Made by a program: the position numbers and the translations under genes. A DNA stretch of 64,000 nt from Lewinellaceae bacterium (GTDB lineage: Bacteria; Bacteroidota; Bacteroidia; Chitinophagales; Saprospiraceae). Location of the stretch: positions 496,001 to 560,000 of the forward strand of contig JADJWX010000004.1 of assembly GCA_016716135.1 (NCBI GenBank), given 5' to 3'. Shown in pieces: positions 33,164-42,439 of this stretch. The notes under the pieces were generated by a model. The model saw nothing but the letters and a program-made list of their open reading frames with translations. It was not told the DNA's origin and did not search any database. Every line of letters begins with the position of its first letter. Position 1 is the first letter of the stretch.

Positions 33164-35524
33164 TCAGCGCACAACTGTCAAATCGCCTTTCAGCTGCAAA
33201 ACGCGCCCCCCGGCAAAGACCACTTCGGCATACCAGACAAACACGCCGGGCAGTACATCCGCCGACCGGAAGCGGCCATCCCAACCCTGAACGTGGTCAT
33301 TGGGCAAAAAACCCGCCCGCTCAAACACCAGCGTACCCCACCGGTCGAAAATTCGCAACACCCGGATTTCCTGCACCGCCCCGTCGCGGGCATACAGGGT
33401 AAAAAAGCGGTTCTCGTCTTGCAAAGCGCCATCGTAAATTACGTTGGGCGCATACACGCTGTCCTGCACAATTTGCACCACCACCCGGCTCTCCGACAAA
33501 CAACCCGACGCCGTGCTGAACTGCACCGTATAGGCCGCCGTTTGTTCGGGACGCACCCACAGGAAAGCGCAGGTATCGCAAGCCGACAAAGGCGCGATCG
33601 GGTTCAACCACACATGCCGGATAGCGCCGGCAGGAAAACCCTGCGGCAACACCACCCGCAGCCAGGCACTGTCGCCAATATGCATCACCGTGTCGGCCAG
33701 GGCTTCGCCCAAAAACTCGGGATACGCGGGCATGTCAAAACCAAATTCAAAGCGGCAACCCAGCGAATCTTCCACCTGAAGCAACTGCATACCGCCACCC
33801 ACACCATCAAAAACCGGAAAGTCCTGAAACGGCGCACGGTTCAAACCGTAGCGCGTACCATCGGGGAAACCGGTCACCGACAGGCTGCCATTGGCACGGT
33901 CGAAACAAGGCAAGTCCAGCACGGTAAACTCCGGCACATAAGGCGCGGGCTGCCCCACCAAAGCCGAATCGACCAACACACAGCCGCCGGCATCGGTGAG
34001 TGTCGCCACATACCAGCCCGCAGGTACGGAGTCGAGCACCGTCCCCGACACGCCGGTACTCCAGGCCAATGTGTAGGGCGGCGTGCCACCGTTCGGTTGC
34101 GCAACAAGCTGCCCGGTCGTGCTTTCAAAACAACGGGCATCGGTCGCCAGCAGGTTCATCGCCAGCGGCGGCGGTTCATCCAGCGGCACTTCCAGCACAG
34201 CCGTACAGCCGTTCCCGTCTTCCACGGAAAACAGGTAAACCCCGGCCGGCAGGCCGTTCAGTACCGGCCCGGCCGGTTGCCCGTTTTGAAAAAAAGTGTA
34301 AGGCAAAACACCACCCGAAGCGCTCAGGGAAATCTGACCGGTACTGTCGCCAAAACAACCAACAGGTTCCACCCCGGCCACAGGTGTCAGCAATGCAGGT
34401 TCTTCAAGGACGGTTTCCAGGATGTACGTACAGCCCAACGCATCGGAAATCGTGCAGGTGTACACCCCCGCCGGGCCGTTGAACGCCACGCCTGTATTTC
34501 CCGACGACCAGATGAAACCAAACGGCGGATACCCCATACCCGTGATTTCGGCGTAGCCGTCGGCGCCGTCAAAACACGTCACCGAATCGGTGCTGACCGT
34601 AAACGTGGAAAACAGCGTTGCCAAACTGGTGTCGGCCACCGCCACGCACCCGTTGGCATCGGTCACTTCCACGGTGTAGGGGCCGGCAGTGAGCATGCTG
34701 AGATCAAACGCATTGCTCACCGGCAACCCGCCGGACGTGTACGGCGCTACCCCACCCTGCACCTGCACGGCGATCAGGCCGTTGGCTGCATCCAGGCAAA
34801 TTTCATCGGTCACCGAAAGTGCCAGATTCAGGGTATCCGGTTCCAAAAGTTGCGCTTCCGCAACCAGAAAACAACCATTGGCATCGGTCAGCGTCAAGGT
34901 ATACGTGCCGGCCGGTAAAGCCGTCAATGCCGGTCCCGTACCGGCCGGCGCCCAGTCGAATTGGTAACCGCCTGAACCACCTGAAGCCACTGCTGTCAAA
35001 CTGCCGTCGGAAGCGCCCGCACAGGAAATATCGTACCCGTTAAAATCGGCGGTGCTCAGCGTTACGTTCAGTGCCGGCGGCTCGGTCACCTCGCTAGCCG
35101 CCGTATCCGTGCAGCCGTAAAAATCAACCACCGTCAGGGCGTAATTGCCCGCCGGGATGGAGTCGAGCAGCGCGGACTGGCCGGCGCCCACACTCCAGAA
35201 AAACTGCACGGTGTCGGCGGCGCCCGGCACGGTGGCCAGCACCGAGCCGGTGGAATCGCCGTGGCAAAGCACGGGCGTCGAAGCAAGTTCAAGTTCGACT
35301 TTGCGCGTGGTCACCCGGATCGTATCAATGGAAACACAACCTTGCGATCGCGTGGTTTTTAACACCAGAATTTCGGTAAACTGGAGACTGGCGTCGAAGG
35401 TGCCGGTAAATTGATAAACCGGATCAGGCGCCGTGGCGCTGCTCAAATATGGCGATGCCGGCATCCATTCGTACTGTGCATTATCCAGCCCCGGAAACCC
35501 AGGGCTACCGCCGCACCGGCACAA
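33164..35524 (-). CDS. SprB-repeat protein with T9SS type B (gliding-motility) C-terminal domain, C-terminal part (frameshifted)
   Basis: This frame is the downstream part of the gene that starts at 40077. It opens inside a surface-repeat module (FPGLDNAQYEWMPASPYLS) and carries eight or so SprB-like repeats: paired motifs such as DGSLTAVASGGSGGYQFDWA and LPAGTYTLTLTDANGC, ISLSASGGVLPYTFFQNGQ and GTPPYTLAWSTGVSG. The end is the gliding motility-associated / type B T9SS domain: YAPNVIYDGALQDENRFF, RIFDRWGTLVFERAGF and GVFVWYAEVVFAGGRV. Such proteins are large surface adhesins. It lies 58 bp upstream of the HYR protein gene, on the same strand, so both giants are probably one operon. Confidence 0.85.
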   Translation of the reverse strand: MCRCGGSPGFPGLDNAQYEWMPASPYLSSATAPDPVYQFTGTFDASLQFTEILVLKTTRSQGCVSIDTIRVTTRKVELELASTPVLCHGDSTGSVLATVPGAADTVQFFWSVGAGQSALLDSIPAGNYALTVVDFYGCTDTAASEVTEPPALNVTLSTADFNGYDISCAGASDGSLTAVASGGSGGYQFDWAPAGTGPALTALPAGTYTLTLTDANGCFLVAEAQLLEPDTLNLALSVTDEICLDAANGLIAVQVQGGVAPYTSGGLPVSNAFDLSMLTAGPYTVEVTDANGCVAVADTSLATLFSTFTVSTDSVTCFDGADGYAEITGMGYPPFGFIWSSGNTGVAFNGPAGVYTCTISDALGCTYILETVLEEPALLTPVAGVEPVGCFGDSTGQISLSASGGVLPYTFFQNGQPAGPVLNGLPAGVYLFSVEDGNGCTAVLEVPLDEPPPLAMNLLATDARCFESTTGQLVAQPNGGTPPYTLAWSTGVSGTVLDSVPAGWYVATLTDAGGCVLVDSALVGQPAPYVPEFTVLDLPCFDRANGSLSVTGFPDGTRYGLNRAPFQDFPVFDGVGGGMQLLQVEDSLGCRFEFGFDMPAYPEFLGEALADTVMHIGDSAWLRVVLPQGFPAGAIRHVWLNPIAPLSACDTCAFLWVRPEQTAAYTVQFSTASGCLSESRVVVQIVQDSVYAPNVIYDGALQDENRFFTLYARDGAVQEIRVLRIFDRWGTLVFERAGFLPNDHVQGWDGRFRSADVLPGVFVWYAEVVFAGGRVLQLKGDLTVVR

Positions 35525-38500
35525 ATAATTTGATCAGCGCCGGCATTTCCCAAGCGAACAAACGGGATAAACACACTGTCGCGCGTGCAAGAGCACAGCG
35601 TATCCACCAGGGCCACCCAAATACCCGAACAGCCGCTGGTCGCCAAAACATCGACATTGAGTCCGACCGGCAAACTGCCGCCGGGCTGCAGGCCTTCCAC
35701 ATCTACGGCCAGGGTTTGCAGCAGCGGGTCGGCTGCGTCGAGTTGGGCATTTTGATTTTCATCCAAACGGACCTCCACCTGCAGGGAGCCGCCGCCGGCG
35801 ATGCCGGAGCTATTTTCCAGTTGGAAATCCAGTTGCCAGTTTTCCAGTCCGGCATCCAGGGGCAAGCCAACGCCCGTAAGCCCCGACAGGGTAAACGACG
35901 GTTTTTGCAACACCGTGAAAAACGTTTCTTCCAGCAACACAAAATCAATGGCGCAACTCGCATTTACACAGGCAATGTTGGCTGTTTGCGTCATTTGAAT
36001 GCCAAATTCGTAATCCAGTTGGCAAACTGCCGTTGCCGTGTTGTTTACAATTTTAAACGAAAAAACAACCGAATCGCCCGCAACTACCCCGGGCGGCAAA
36101 CCGACCGACAGGAACATGACGTCGCCAAACAGCTGGAGTACCGGCGGCCCGACCGGGTCGTTGTGTATGCCCGTCAGCGAGCCGGGCCCGTAGGAAAATA
36201 ATGCCGGCAACACAAAACGCACCTGCTCATTTGCCGCAGTGGGCCCCAGATCGCCGGGATTGACAATGCGCACCCGAACGGTATTTTCGGCACAAAACGA
36301 CGCCGGGTTGTCCACCGCCACATCAATTTGGTAGCTGTTCGTGGCCGTAGGGGCGCCCTTGATCAGCAGGGGTGGCGCCACAAACTGGCTGGTGTTTTTC
36401 GGCCCGCCGCAAGCATCGCGCCAGCTGCAGTTGTACAAAAACCGCGTGCCGTCGATGTAGTCGCAATTGGTTTCCAGTTGGAAATGGATTTCCAGCGTAT
36501 TCGACTGCACAAACAAAATGCCGGGCAAGGCCTCGATGCCGAAGGGCAGTTGCGCCAGGTTCAGGGTCCAGGTCAATCCGTTCGGTCCCGGCGTCGGATC
36601 GGGCAAGGGTACTTGCTGGCCGTTGTACTCGATGCGGGCGCTGCCCGGCACCAGCGTTTGGCCGGCAGGCGGCAGTTGCAAAGCAACCTCGAGGTCGTAC
36701 ATCAGGCCGTCGCCCACATTGACCACCCGGAGCGCATAGTCAATGGGCGCACACAAATCGACCGCAGTATCCGGGCTGCTGCTTACATTAATTTGCGCCA
36801 GCGAAATTTTAGGCGAAAAAACCAACTCCAACGGAGCGCCATACAGGCAACGCGGCTGCGTCGAATCGCATTGAATGCCGGGCTGCACCAGCACAACCCC
36901 GGTAACGCATTCCAGGATGGCGGTTTTCAACTCAATCGTCCGGCAGGCATCCTGCCCTAAAAACAAACCCGCCACGGCGGCATGGGCGCTATCCACCGAA
37001 GTGATGGGCAGCGGCTGGGGCGCCGTTGGGTCGGTGACATCCACCGCCGTGATCAGTTGGAGGCCCGAGGGGATTTCCACCCAGAGCAGGGGCGTTTCGA
37101 TGGAAAAGGAGGGCCCGGAGTTGCAATATTCCACCAGCCAGGTTGGTTCACGGCTGCTCGACAGGCTCGTAAACGTGGTGATGGACAGTTCGTTAAAATC
37201 CGGGCTGCCGACACTCAACGGCATGATCTGCACATTCACCGAATCCAGCGTGGCCAACAGGCGGTGGCCGGCAATGGTCACCGGTAGTTTGGTCGTATCC
37301 GGTGGACAAAGCGCCTGCGCTGCAAAGCGCAATGCAGCCTGCGCCCGCCCGGTGTAATAATCGGTAACCGGTAATTGCGCCGGCCGCAGGAACAACAACG
37401 CGGGTTCGCCGCCCGGCAACACCACTGTAGCCGGATCGGCCAGCGGCAGCTGCACCGGCGTCGGTACGGCATTCGCGCCGTCGCCGGCTTCGTATTCCCA
37501 AACCGCGCTGCCGGGTTGGTAGGCATAGCCGGGTTGCAGCAATACCCAAAGCGAATCGTAGACATACAGCGGGCGTATTTCATTGGGAAAAAGATCGGTG
37601 TCGATGCGGCCCGAGCGCCCTTGCACAAAGTCGATTTGCACGTTCAGGTTTTGGCAAACGGTGTCGGGAAACTCCAGATGCACGGCATAATCGAAGTCGG
37701 GGTTGATCCCTTCAAAAAAGCCGTTTTTTGTTTCACACAACAACGAATCGCCGTGGTAGATGTACGGGAAACGCACGCGCAGATCTTTGATCTCCTCCAC
37801 TTCCCGGAAAGGCCAGTCTTCGGTCAGCCGGGCGAACACATCCAGTTGAAGGCGATCGCCGGGCGTAAACTGAATGCCGCTCGCTGCCAGGCAGCCGCCG
37901 GGCTGAAAAAATGCTTGCAAATCGGTCTGCCAGATGTGGTAGCCGTTCAGAAAAACATAGTCCAGCGCAATATCCGGGCAAACCAGAGCAGCCCCCGTTT
38001 CGGCATCCTCCACGGTCAAGGCTGCGGAAAGCGGCAGGAAATACGGCAGTACGCCGTTCCAATAGTACAGTTGGAGCTGCGTGGAGTCGAAAATATCACC
38101 GGTCGTACCCTCAAAACGGGCTTCGGCATGGATCAGCACGGTGTCGAAGGGTATCCCGATAGCGCGCTGCAACCCGGCCGTGGCGGGATCAACCTGCGCC
38201 GACAGCGCATTGTCGACATAACCCAGGGAAAGCCGCTCCACCCAAATGGTGTCGGCAAACACGCCGTGCTGCTGGGTGGTGTCGTCCGGGCGCGGGCAGT
38301 CGATCGTAAACGGCAGCCCCGACAGGCACACCAGGTTAAATTCCTTATCACAGCCATTGCCGCACACCCAGTACAGGTCGGCCGGCAAGGCATAGGTTCG
38401 CGGTTCGTAAGGCGGGCTGCACACCGCCGAATCGTCGATGTCCGGCGGGCAAAGGGGAACAACCGGCAGATCGATCACACCCAGTACTTCCGGCAACAAC

Positions 38501-40077
38501 AAATACAGCAAGCTGTCATTTTCCAGCCAAAACGGCACGGGCATGCTGTCGAAGGTGGGTTGAAAACCTGCGGGCAGTTCCAGCACTTCCGGAAGCGTGA
38601 ATTTCAGAATAATGCTGTCGTTCGGGCACACATTGCGCAAGCCTGTAAACGAGGCATCCAGATCGTAATGAAAATCGTAGGTCGTGCCGGCATCCAGGAT
38701 AAACGGATGATCTTCCTCAAAAATATTTTGAATAAAACTGAGCTCCAGCGGTACGTTGGGCGCCAGGTTGGCTGTCAGCGCTGCGCCGCAGGCGCTGGAA
38801 TATTGCAACTGCGTGGCCAGGAACAACAAATCTTGCAGGCCGTTGCACGGTTTACAATCGGGGTCCATCTCCACAAGGCATTGCAACAGCACGCTGCTGC
38901 CGGGCGCCAGGTCGTCAAACTGCCCGTCGCCATCCTCGTCCGACAAACCACCCGGCCCGTCCGGGTCGCTCAGGATGCCCGCCAGGCTCAGGCGGTAAGG
39001 CAGCCCGGCATTTCCACCCGACAAATCGGCCAGCGGGATTCCCGCGACGCGGAAATTGTACACGGGGAAACAATCAAATTTTATGCTGCCCTCGGCGGTG
39101 CTTGCCGCGTCGAGCAGGAGCCCCTGCAGCCAGTCGATGCTGAGCGCTGCGGCGTTGCCGGTATTTTCCACCCGGATTTCCAGCAGATCAAATTCGCAGG
39201 GCCTGGGTGTTTGAAACGCATTATTTACGGCAGCCACCAGCACGGGGGTTGGGCTGTTTGCCCCGGAAATCTGATACTGCTCGAAGCGCGGCAGGGCACA
39301 CACCGTACTGTCGGGGCAGGCCCAGCCATAGCTGACGATCATGGCCTGGCTGTTGCAATCCGTTATGCGAAACGTTTGCGTGACCACCACGGAATCCTGG
39401 TAGCCCAGGAAGCCCTTCGGGCCGAGGTCGCCGCCGTCCAACACCAGGGTATCGCCGTGAAAAACACCGGTGGTTTGCACCAGTTCGAGCCCGGCTGTTT
39501 GAAAAGAATCGATCAGGAACAAATAAAAGGCTGCGCCGAAACCTTCGTTGCGCAGCACAAAAGTGCGGGTAAACACTTCGCCGATGGACCCGGAATAATT
39601 CCAGTTTTGCCCGGGAAGCAGGGTAACGACCGGCACCCGGATGTTGTAGGCGCTACCCAGCAGAAGCGGTTGCGGCACGCTGCCGCTGACGATGCGGAGG
39701 GTATCGCGCAGGTCGCCACGGTCGGTATCGGCACAGCCAGCCCGGACGCGCAATTCGAACGACAAACTTGCATTGGCGGCAAGCGCCGGCAGGGTGAATA
39801 CCGGGCATCGGGGGTCTGACAAATCTGTGGGATTCAAGCCGGTAATGCCCGCATAACTCAGGCCCTCCGGCAAACAATATTGCAGGGTTCCGGCCGCCTG
39901 GGCTGTGGGCCCCGCATTGGTCAGGGTAATAGCAAAAACCGTATCCTGGCAGGCAGAAATATCGGTGGGAATAGTGGTTGAAACTGTGTAATTGGCAGCG
40001 GCTTGCAGGGAAAATGCGACAATAATTGCCGCAACTGCCGCTGCCTGCTGGAACAAACAGGCAGGTTTTGACACCAT
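35443..40077 (-). CDS. Giant surface protein, N-terminal part (DUF11-like repeats; frameshifted)
   Basis: This is the upstream part of a protein of roughly 2,300 residues. ATG 40077 (MVSKPACLFQQAAAV) starts a signal peptide ending in AAANY; the frame continues upstream without signal character. The content is a series of beta-rich modules resembling DUF11/uncharacterised-repeat domains: AITLTNAGPTAQAAGTLQYCLPEGL, ENTGNAAALSIDWLQG, VNVGDGLMYDLEVALQLP and VRIVNPGDLGPTAANEQVRF. Near the 3' end, NAGADQIICAGAAVALG is the start of a module that continues in the next frame as FPGLDNAQYEW. A single added base in GGGTTTCC (35493-35500) rejoins them. Confidence 0.85.
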   Translation of the reverse strand: MVSKPACLFQQAAAVAAIIVAFSLQAAANYTVSTTIPTDISACQDTVFAITLTNAGPTAQAAGTLQYCLPEGLSYAGITGLNPTDLSDPRCPVFTLPALAANASLSFELRVRAGCADTDRGDLRDTLRIVSGSVPQPLLLGSAYNIRVPVVTLLPGQNWNYSGSIGEVFTRTFVLRNEGFGAAFYLFLIDSFQTAGLELVQTTGVFHGDTLVLDGGDLGPKGFLGYQDSVVVTQTFRITDCNSQAMIVSYGWACPDSTVCALPRFEQYQISGANSPTPVLVAAVNNAFQTPRPCEFDLLEIRVENTGNAAALSIDWLQGLLLDAASTAEGSIKFDCFPVYNFRVAGIPLADLSGGNAGLPYRLSLAGILSDPDGPGGLSDEDGDGQFDDLAPGSSVLLQCLVEMDPDCKPCNGLQDLLFLATQLQYSSACGAALTANLAPNVPLELSFIQNIFEEDHPFILDAGTTYDFHYDLDASFTGLRNVCPNDSIILKFTLPEVLELPAGFQPTFDSMPVPFWLENDSLLYLLLPEVLGVIDLPVVPLCPPDIDDSAVCSPPYEPRTYALPADLYWVCGNGCDKEFNLVCLSGLPFTIDCPRPDDTTQQHGVFADTIWVERLSLGYVDNALSAQVDPATAGLQRAIGIPFDTVLIHAEARFEGTTGDIFDSTQLQLYYWNGVLPYFLPLSAALTVEDAETGAALVCPDIALDYVFLNGYHIWQTDLQAFFQPGGCLAASGIQFTPGDRLQLDVFARLTEDWPFREVEEIKDLRVRFPYIYHGDSLLCETKNGFFEGINPDFDYAVHLEFPDTVCQNLNVQIDFVQGRSGRIDTDLFPNEIRPLYVYDSLWVLLQPGYAYQPGSAVWEYEAGDGANAVPTPVQLPLADPATVVLPGGEPALLFLRPAQLPVTDYYTGRAQAALRFAAQALCPPDTTKLPVTIAGHRLLATLDSVNVQIMPLSVGSPDFNELSITTFTSLSSSREPTWLVEYCNSGPSFSIETPLLWVEIPSGLQLITAVDVTDPTAPQPLPITSVDSAHAAVAGLFLGQDACRTIELKTAILECVTGVVLVQPGIQCDSTQPRCLYGAPLELVFSPKISLAQINVSSSPDTAVDLCAPIDYALRVVNVGDGLMYDLEVALQLPPAGQTLVPGSARIEYNGQQVPLPDPTPGPNGLTWTLNLAQLPFGIEALPGILFVQSNTLEIHFQLETNCDYIDGTRFLYNCSWRDACGGPKNTSQFVAPPLLIKGAPTATNSYQIDVAVDNPASFCAENTVRVRIVNPGDLGPTAANEQVRFVLPALFSYGPGSLTGIHNDPVGPPVLQLFGDVMFLSVGLPPGVVAGDSVVFSFKIVNNTATAVCQLDYEFGIQMTQTANIACVNASCAIDFVLLEETFFTVLQKPSFTLSGLTGVGLPLDAGLENWQLDFQLENSSGIAGGGSLQVEVRLDENQNAQLDAADPLLQTLAVDVEGLQPGGSLPVGLNVDVLATSGCSGIWVALVDTLCSCTRDSVFIPFVRLGNAGADQIICAGAAVALGFRGWIMHSTNGCRHRHI

Positions 40078-40282
40078 GTGACGGAATTTAGGATGGATTA
40101 TACATTTCTGAGAGCAAAACTGTGGAACACAAAAGCAAGGCCACAGCGCCCAATTTGTCCGCCACTTAGCGAATCCTACCTCGAGCAATCATCCGTCGTG
40201 CCAAAACGCGACCTTTTTTATGTGATTTTTGGGTAGGTCCCGGCATTAAATTCACGATTACGTGATTTAACATGTTATAAAT

Positions 40283-40455
40283 CAGATGTCTCCCTCCGGT
40301 CGACATGACAACGTACGGGCCTGCAAATTTTTTATCAGGTTTTTCGCTACGCTCAAAACTTCCACACCGCTAGAGGGAGTTTTGAGCGTAGCGAAAAACC
40401 TGATAAACTCTTTAAATATCAGCGATTTGTCATGTCGACCGGAGGGAGACACCTG
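40283..40455. repeat. Nested inverted-repeat element upstream of the giant gene
   Basis: Outer arms 40283-40311 and 40427-40455 (CTCCCTCCGGTCGACATGAC and complement) and inner arms 40332-40360 and 40379-40407 (TTTTTCGCTACGCTCAAAAC and complement) form a long stem. It lies in the 405-bp gap between the tiny lipoprotein gene and the giant-protein gene. The remainder of the gap (40078-40282) is AT-rich leader and promoter sequence with nothing else recognised. Confidence 0.75.
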
Positions 40456-40482
40456 TTGAATCCTAAGCAAAAACTCACGTTA

Positions 40483-40683
40483 TTACTTCATCCGCTTCGT
40501 CATTTTTTTGGGGAACAGGCCGGATTTGCTGCCTTTCGATTTTTTAATTTCCCCGTTTTTACCGACCGGTGCGCGCAGGCTTTCATTGGCCGGGCAGCCC
40601 GATTTTTGGCTGCAAGCAGGTGCAAGCAGGCCAAAGGCAAAAAGACAGGTACTGAACAGGATTAGAACGCGGAACTTTTTCAT
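40483..40683 (-). CDS. Tiny lipoprotein (66 aa)
   Basis: A signal peptide (MKKFRVLILFSTCLFAFG) leads to the lipobox APAC, leaving a mature part of about 40 residues that begins CSQKSGCPANES and ends in a highly basic KKSKGSKSGLFPKKMTKRMK. The start lies 12 bp after the stop of the upstream membrane-protein gene, so they are co-transcribed. Small Cys-x(5)-Cys lipoproteins of this type occur in other Bacteroidota, but no function is known to me. Confidence 0.6.
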   Translation of the reverse strand: MKKFRVLILFSTCLFAFGLLAPACSQKSGCPANESLRAPVGKNGEIKKSKGSKSGLFPKKMTKRMK

Positions 40684-40695
40684 GTATTCAAAATT

Positions 40696-42327
40696 TTATT
40701 TTAACTCAATCCAGCGGCCGCCGGAGGGAAAAATCACGGCGGTATTGGGCCGTTTTTCTTTGAGTTCAACCTCCATGTGCCATTCTTTTTTTCTAAAAAC
40801 GTAGCGTTCGTTTGAATAGTCTGTCGCGCCAACGCCATTTCGCCACCACCAGCTGCCGTCTTGCTGAAACGCGGTGTTGTACTGCAAACCGCCACTGTCG
40901 CGTTCGACCCGGATGCCATACGCAGGGTCGGTGACGTTGAACTGGGCAACTTCCCACATCTTTCCTTTGAAAGGGCGCATGCGCCGCAATTCGAGCGCTT
41001 CGTTGAAGCCGTTGATCTGACCGATGATCCGGAACATAAACACGCCGCGATAATCGTCGGGCGAAGCCAGAATGATCACCTCATCGCGATCGTACCAGCG
41101 AAAATCATACACCAGGCTGTCGCAAAGCCGTTCCGAAATTGCCCAGAAGCGGTTCATTTGAAGCAGGAGGCACAAAGAAACGCCCAGAAAGCCCAGCGCC
41201 AGCAGCCGGGATGCGATTTTTGGCAAAAATGACAACAATAGCGCCAGGCCAAGCCAGCCGAACCCCGTGGCGAAATAGCCGTAGCGGTCGTTTTCGGAAT
41301 ATTGCAAATAGTAAAAATACAGGTTGGCCACCGGCAAGAGGGCTACAAAAAACCAGGCAAATGCCGCACCGGCCCATTGCAGCCGCGCCGGCATCCGCCG
41401 AAAAAAAACCAACCAGGCTGCGGCGCCCAGTACAAACACCGCACTTCCCAGCCACAACGGCCAGCCCTCGGCCAGCCCGTCGAACACCTGCACCTGAATC
41501 CGGCCTTCCCAGTGCCGCATAAAACTGAATTGCTTGACGGTATAGCGCAGCACGTTGGCCATGATATCGGCAGGGGCCACGTTCAGGTGGGTATCGGCGC
41601 CGTAGTGCCCTACCCAATCGCCGAGGCGGATTTTGTTTAACAAAAAATAGAATGCCCACAGTCCAACCTGCGGGGCAAATACGCGCCCCAGCAGGGGAGA
41701 CAGCCCGGCCGTTTTTTGCTGCGAAACCTGGTGCACCGCTACCAAAATCAGCACTAAAACCGGGATTACCAGCGACCACTCGAAGGTGAACAAAGCCACC
41801 AGCACACAGCCCTGCATGATCCACCAGGAACGGCGGCGGCCTTCGGTCAGGTAATCCAGCGCAGCATGCATGGTCAAAAGGGCAAACAACATCGCCAGCA
41901 AATAATGCAAACAAACCCGCCAGACCACGACCTCCGCGGCGTAGGGCGAAAGTAAAAACAGCAAGGACGCGCTCAGGCCGACGAACAAGCGCTCACCCGC
42001 CGCCATAGGCAGAGGCAGGCGCAAAGCCAGGCGGCAAAGTAGCCAGGCATTCAGCCCGTGCAACACCGCAAACACCCCGTACCAAACCGGCGAGTTGGCG
42101 CCCAACAGCCAGTACAGGCTGTAATTGCCCAAATGCAAGACCGGATGCAGGCCAGGATACCCAAAACTCGTGGGCACGCCCGCCCAGCCGCCGCGATCGT
42201 AGGCGTATTGCCAACCCAGCCAGTCCATCACAAAACCGGCATCCCGGGTAGGCCAGTACACCAGCAAACTAACCAGGATAAACAACCCCGGGAGCAGGCG
42301 GAAACGGGAAGGAAGGGCGGGTTCCAT
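40696..42327 (-). CDS. Polytopic inner-membrane protein, GT-C-like
   Basis: This 543-aa protein has about ten or more hydrophobic helices in residues 10-390 (GLFILVSLLVYWPTRDAGF, LYWLLGANSPVWYGVFAVLH, LFVGLSASLLFLLSPYAAEVV) and a soluble C-terminal part of about 150 residues (RWYDRDEVIILASPDDYRGV). The layout of TPTRDAGFVMDW after the first helix, with repeated Arg-bounded helices, resembles integral-membrane glycosyltransferases of the GT-C type, but I see no diagnostic DxD/ExD loop, so the enzyme class is uncertain. It is followed by the 66-aa lipoprotein. Confidence 0.65.
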   Translation of the reverse strand: MEPALPSRFRLLPGLFILVSLLVYWPTRDAGFVMDWLGWQYAYDRGGWAGVPTSFGYPGLHPVLHLGNYSLYWLLGANSPVWYGVFAVLHGLNAWLLCRLALRLPLPMAAGERLFVGLSASLLFLLSPYAAEVVVWRVCLHYLLAMLFALLTMHAALDYLTEGRRRSWWIMQGCVLVALFTFEWSLVIPVLVLILVAVHQVSQQKTAGLSPLLGRVFAPQVGLWAFYFLLNKIRLGDWVGHYGADTHLNVAPADIMANVLRYTVKQFSFMRHWEGRIQVQVFDGLAEGWPLWLGSAVFVLGAAAWLVFFRRMPARLQWAGAAFAWFFVALLPVANLYFYYLQYSENDRYGYFATGFGWLGLALLLSFLPKIASRLLALGFLGVSLCLLLQMNRFWAISERLCDSLVYDFRWYDRDEVIILASPDDYRGVFMFRIIGQINGFNEALELRRMRPFKGKMWEVAQFNVTDPAYGIRVERDSGGLQYNTAFQQDGSWWWRNGVGATDYSNERYVFRKKEWHMEVELKEKRPNTAVIFPSGGRWIELK

Positions 42328-42439
42328 TAGGCGTTTTTTTTAAGTCAAAATGTAAAATGTAAAGGTCAAAAGGTAGTTTCTAGTAGAAGCAATTTGCAGG
42401 CGCCGGTTTTATGTAAGGCTACCTTTTCTATCATTTATC

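Noticed and set aside
33293..34918. 541-codon plus-strand reading frame
   Set aside because: Antisense shadow of the SprB-repeat region; Arg/Gln/His-rich composition typical of shadows.
37375..39819. 814-codon plus-strand reading frame antisense to the giant surface protein
   Set aside because: It is long only because of GC-biased third positions on the opposite strand; no signal peptide, domain or repeat pattern, while the minus strand shows clear modules.
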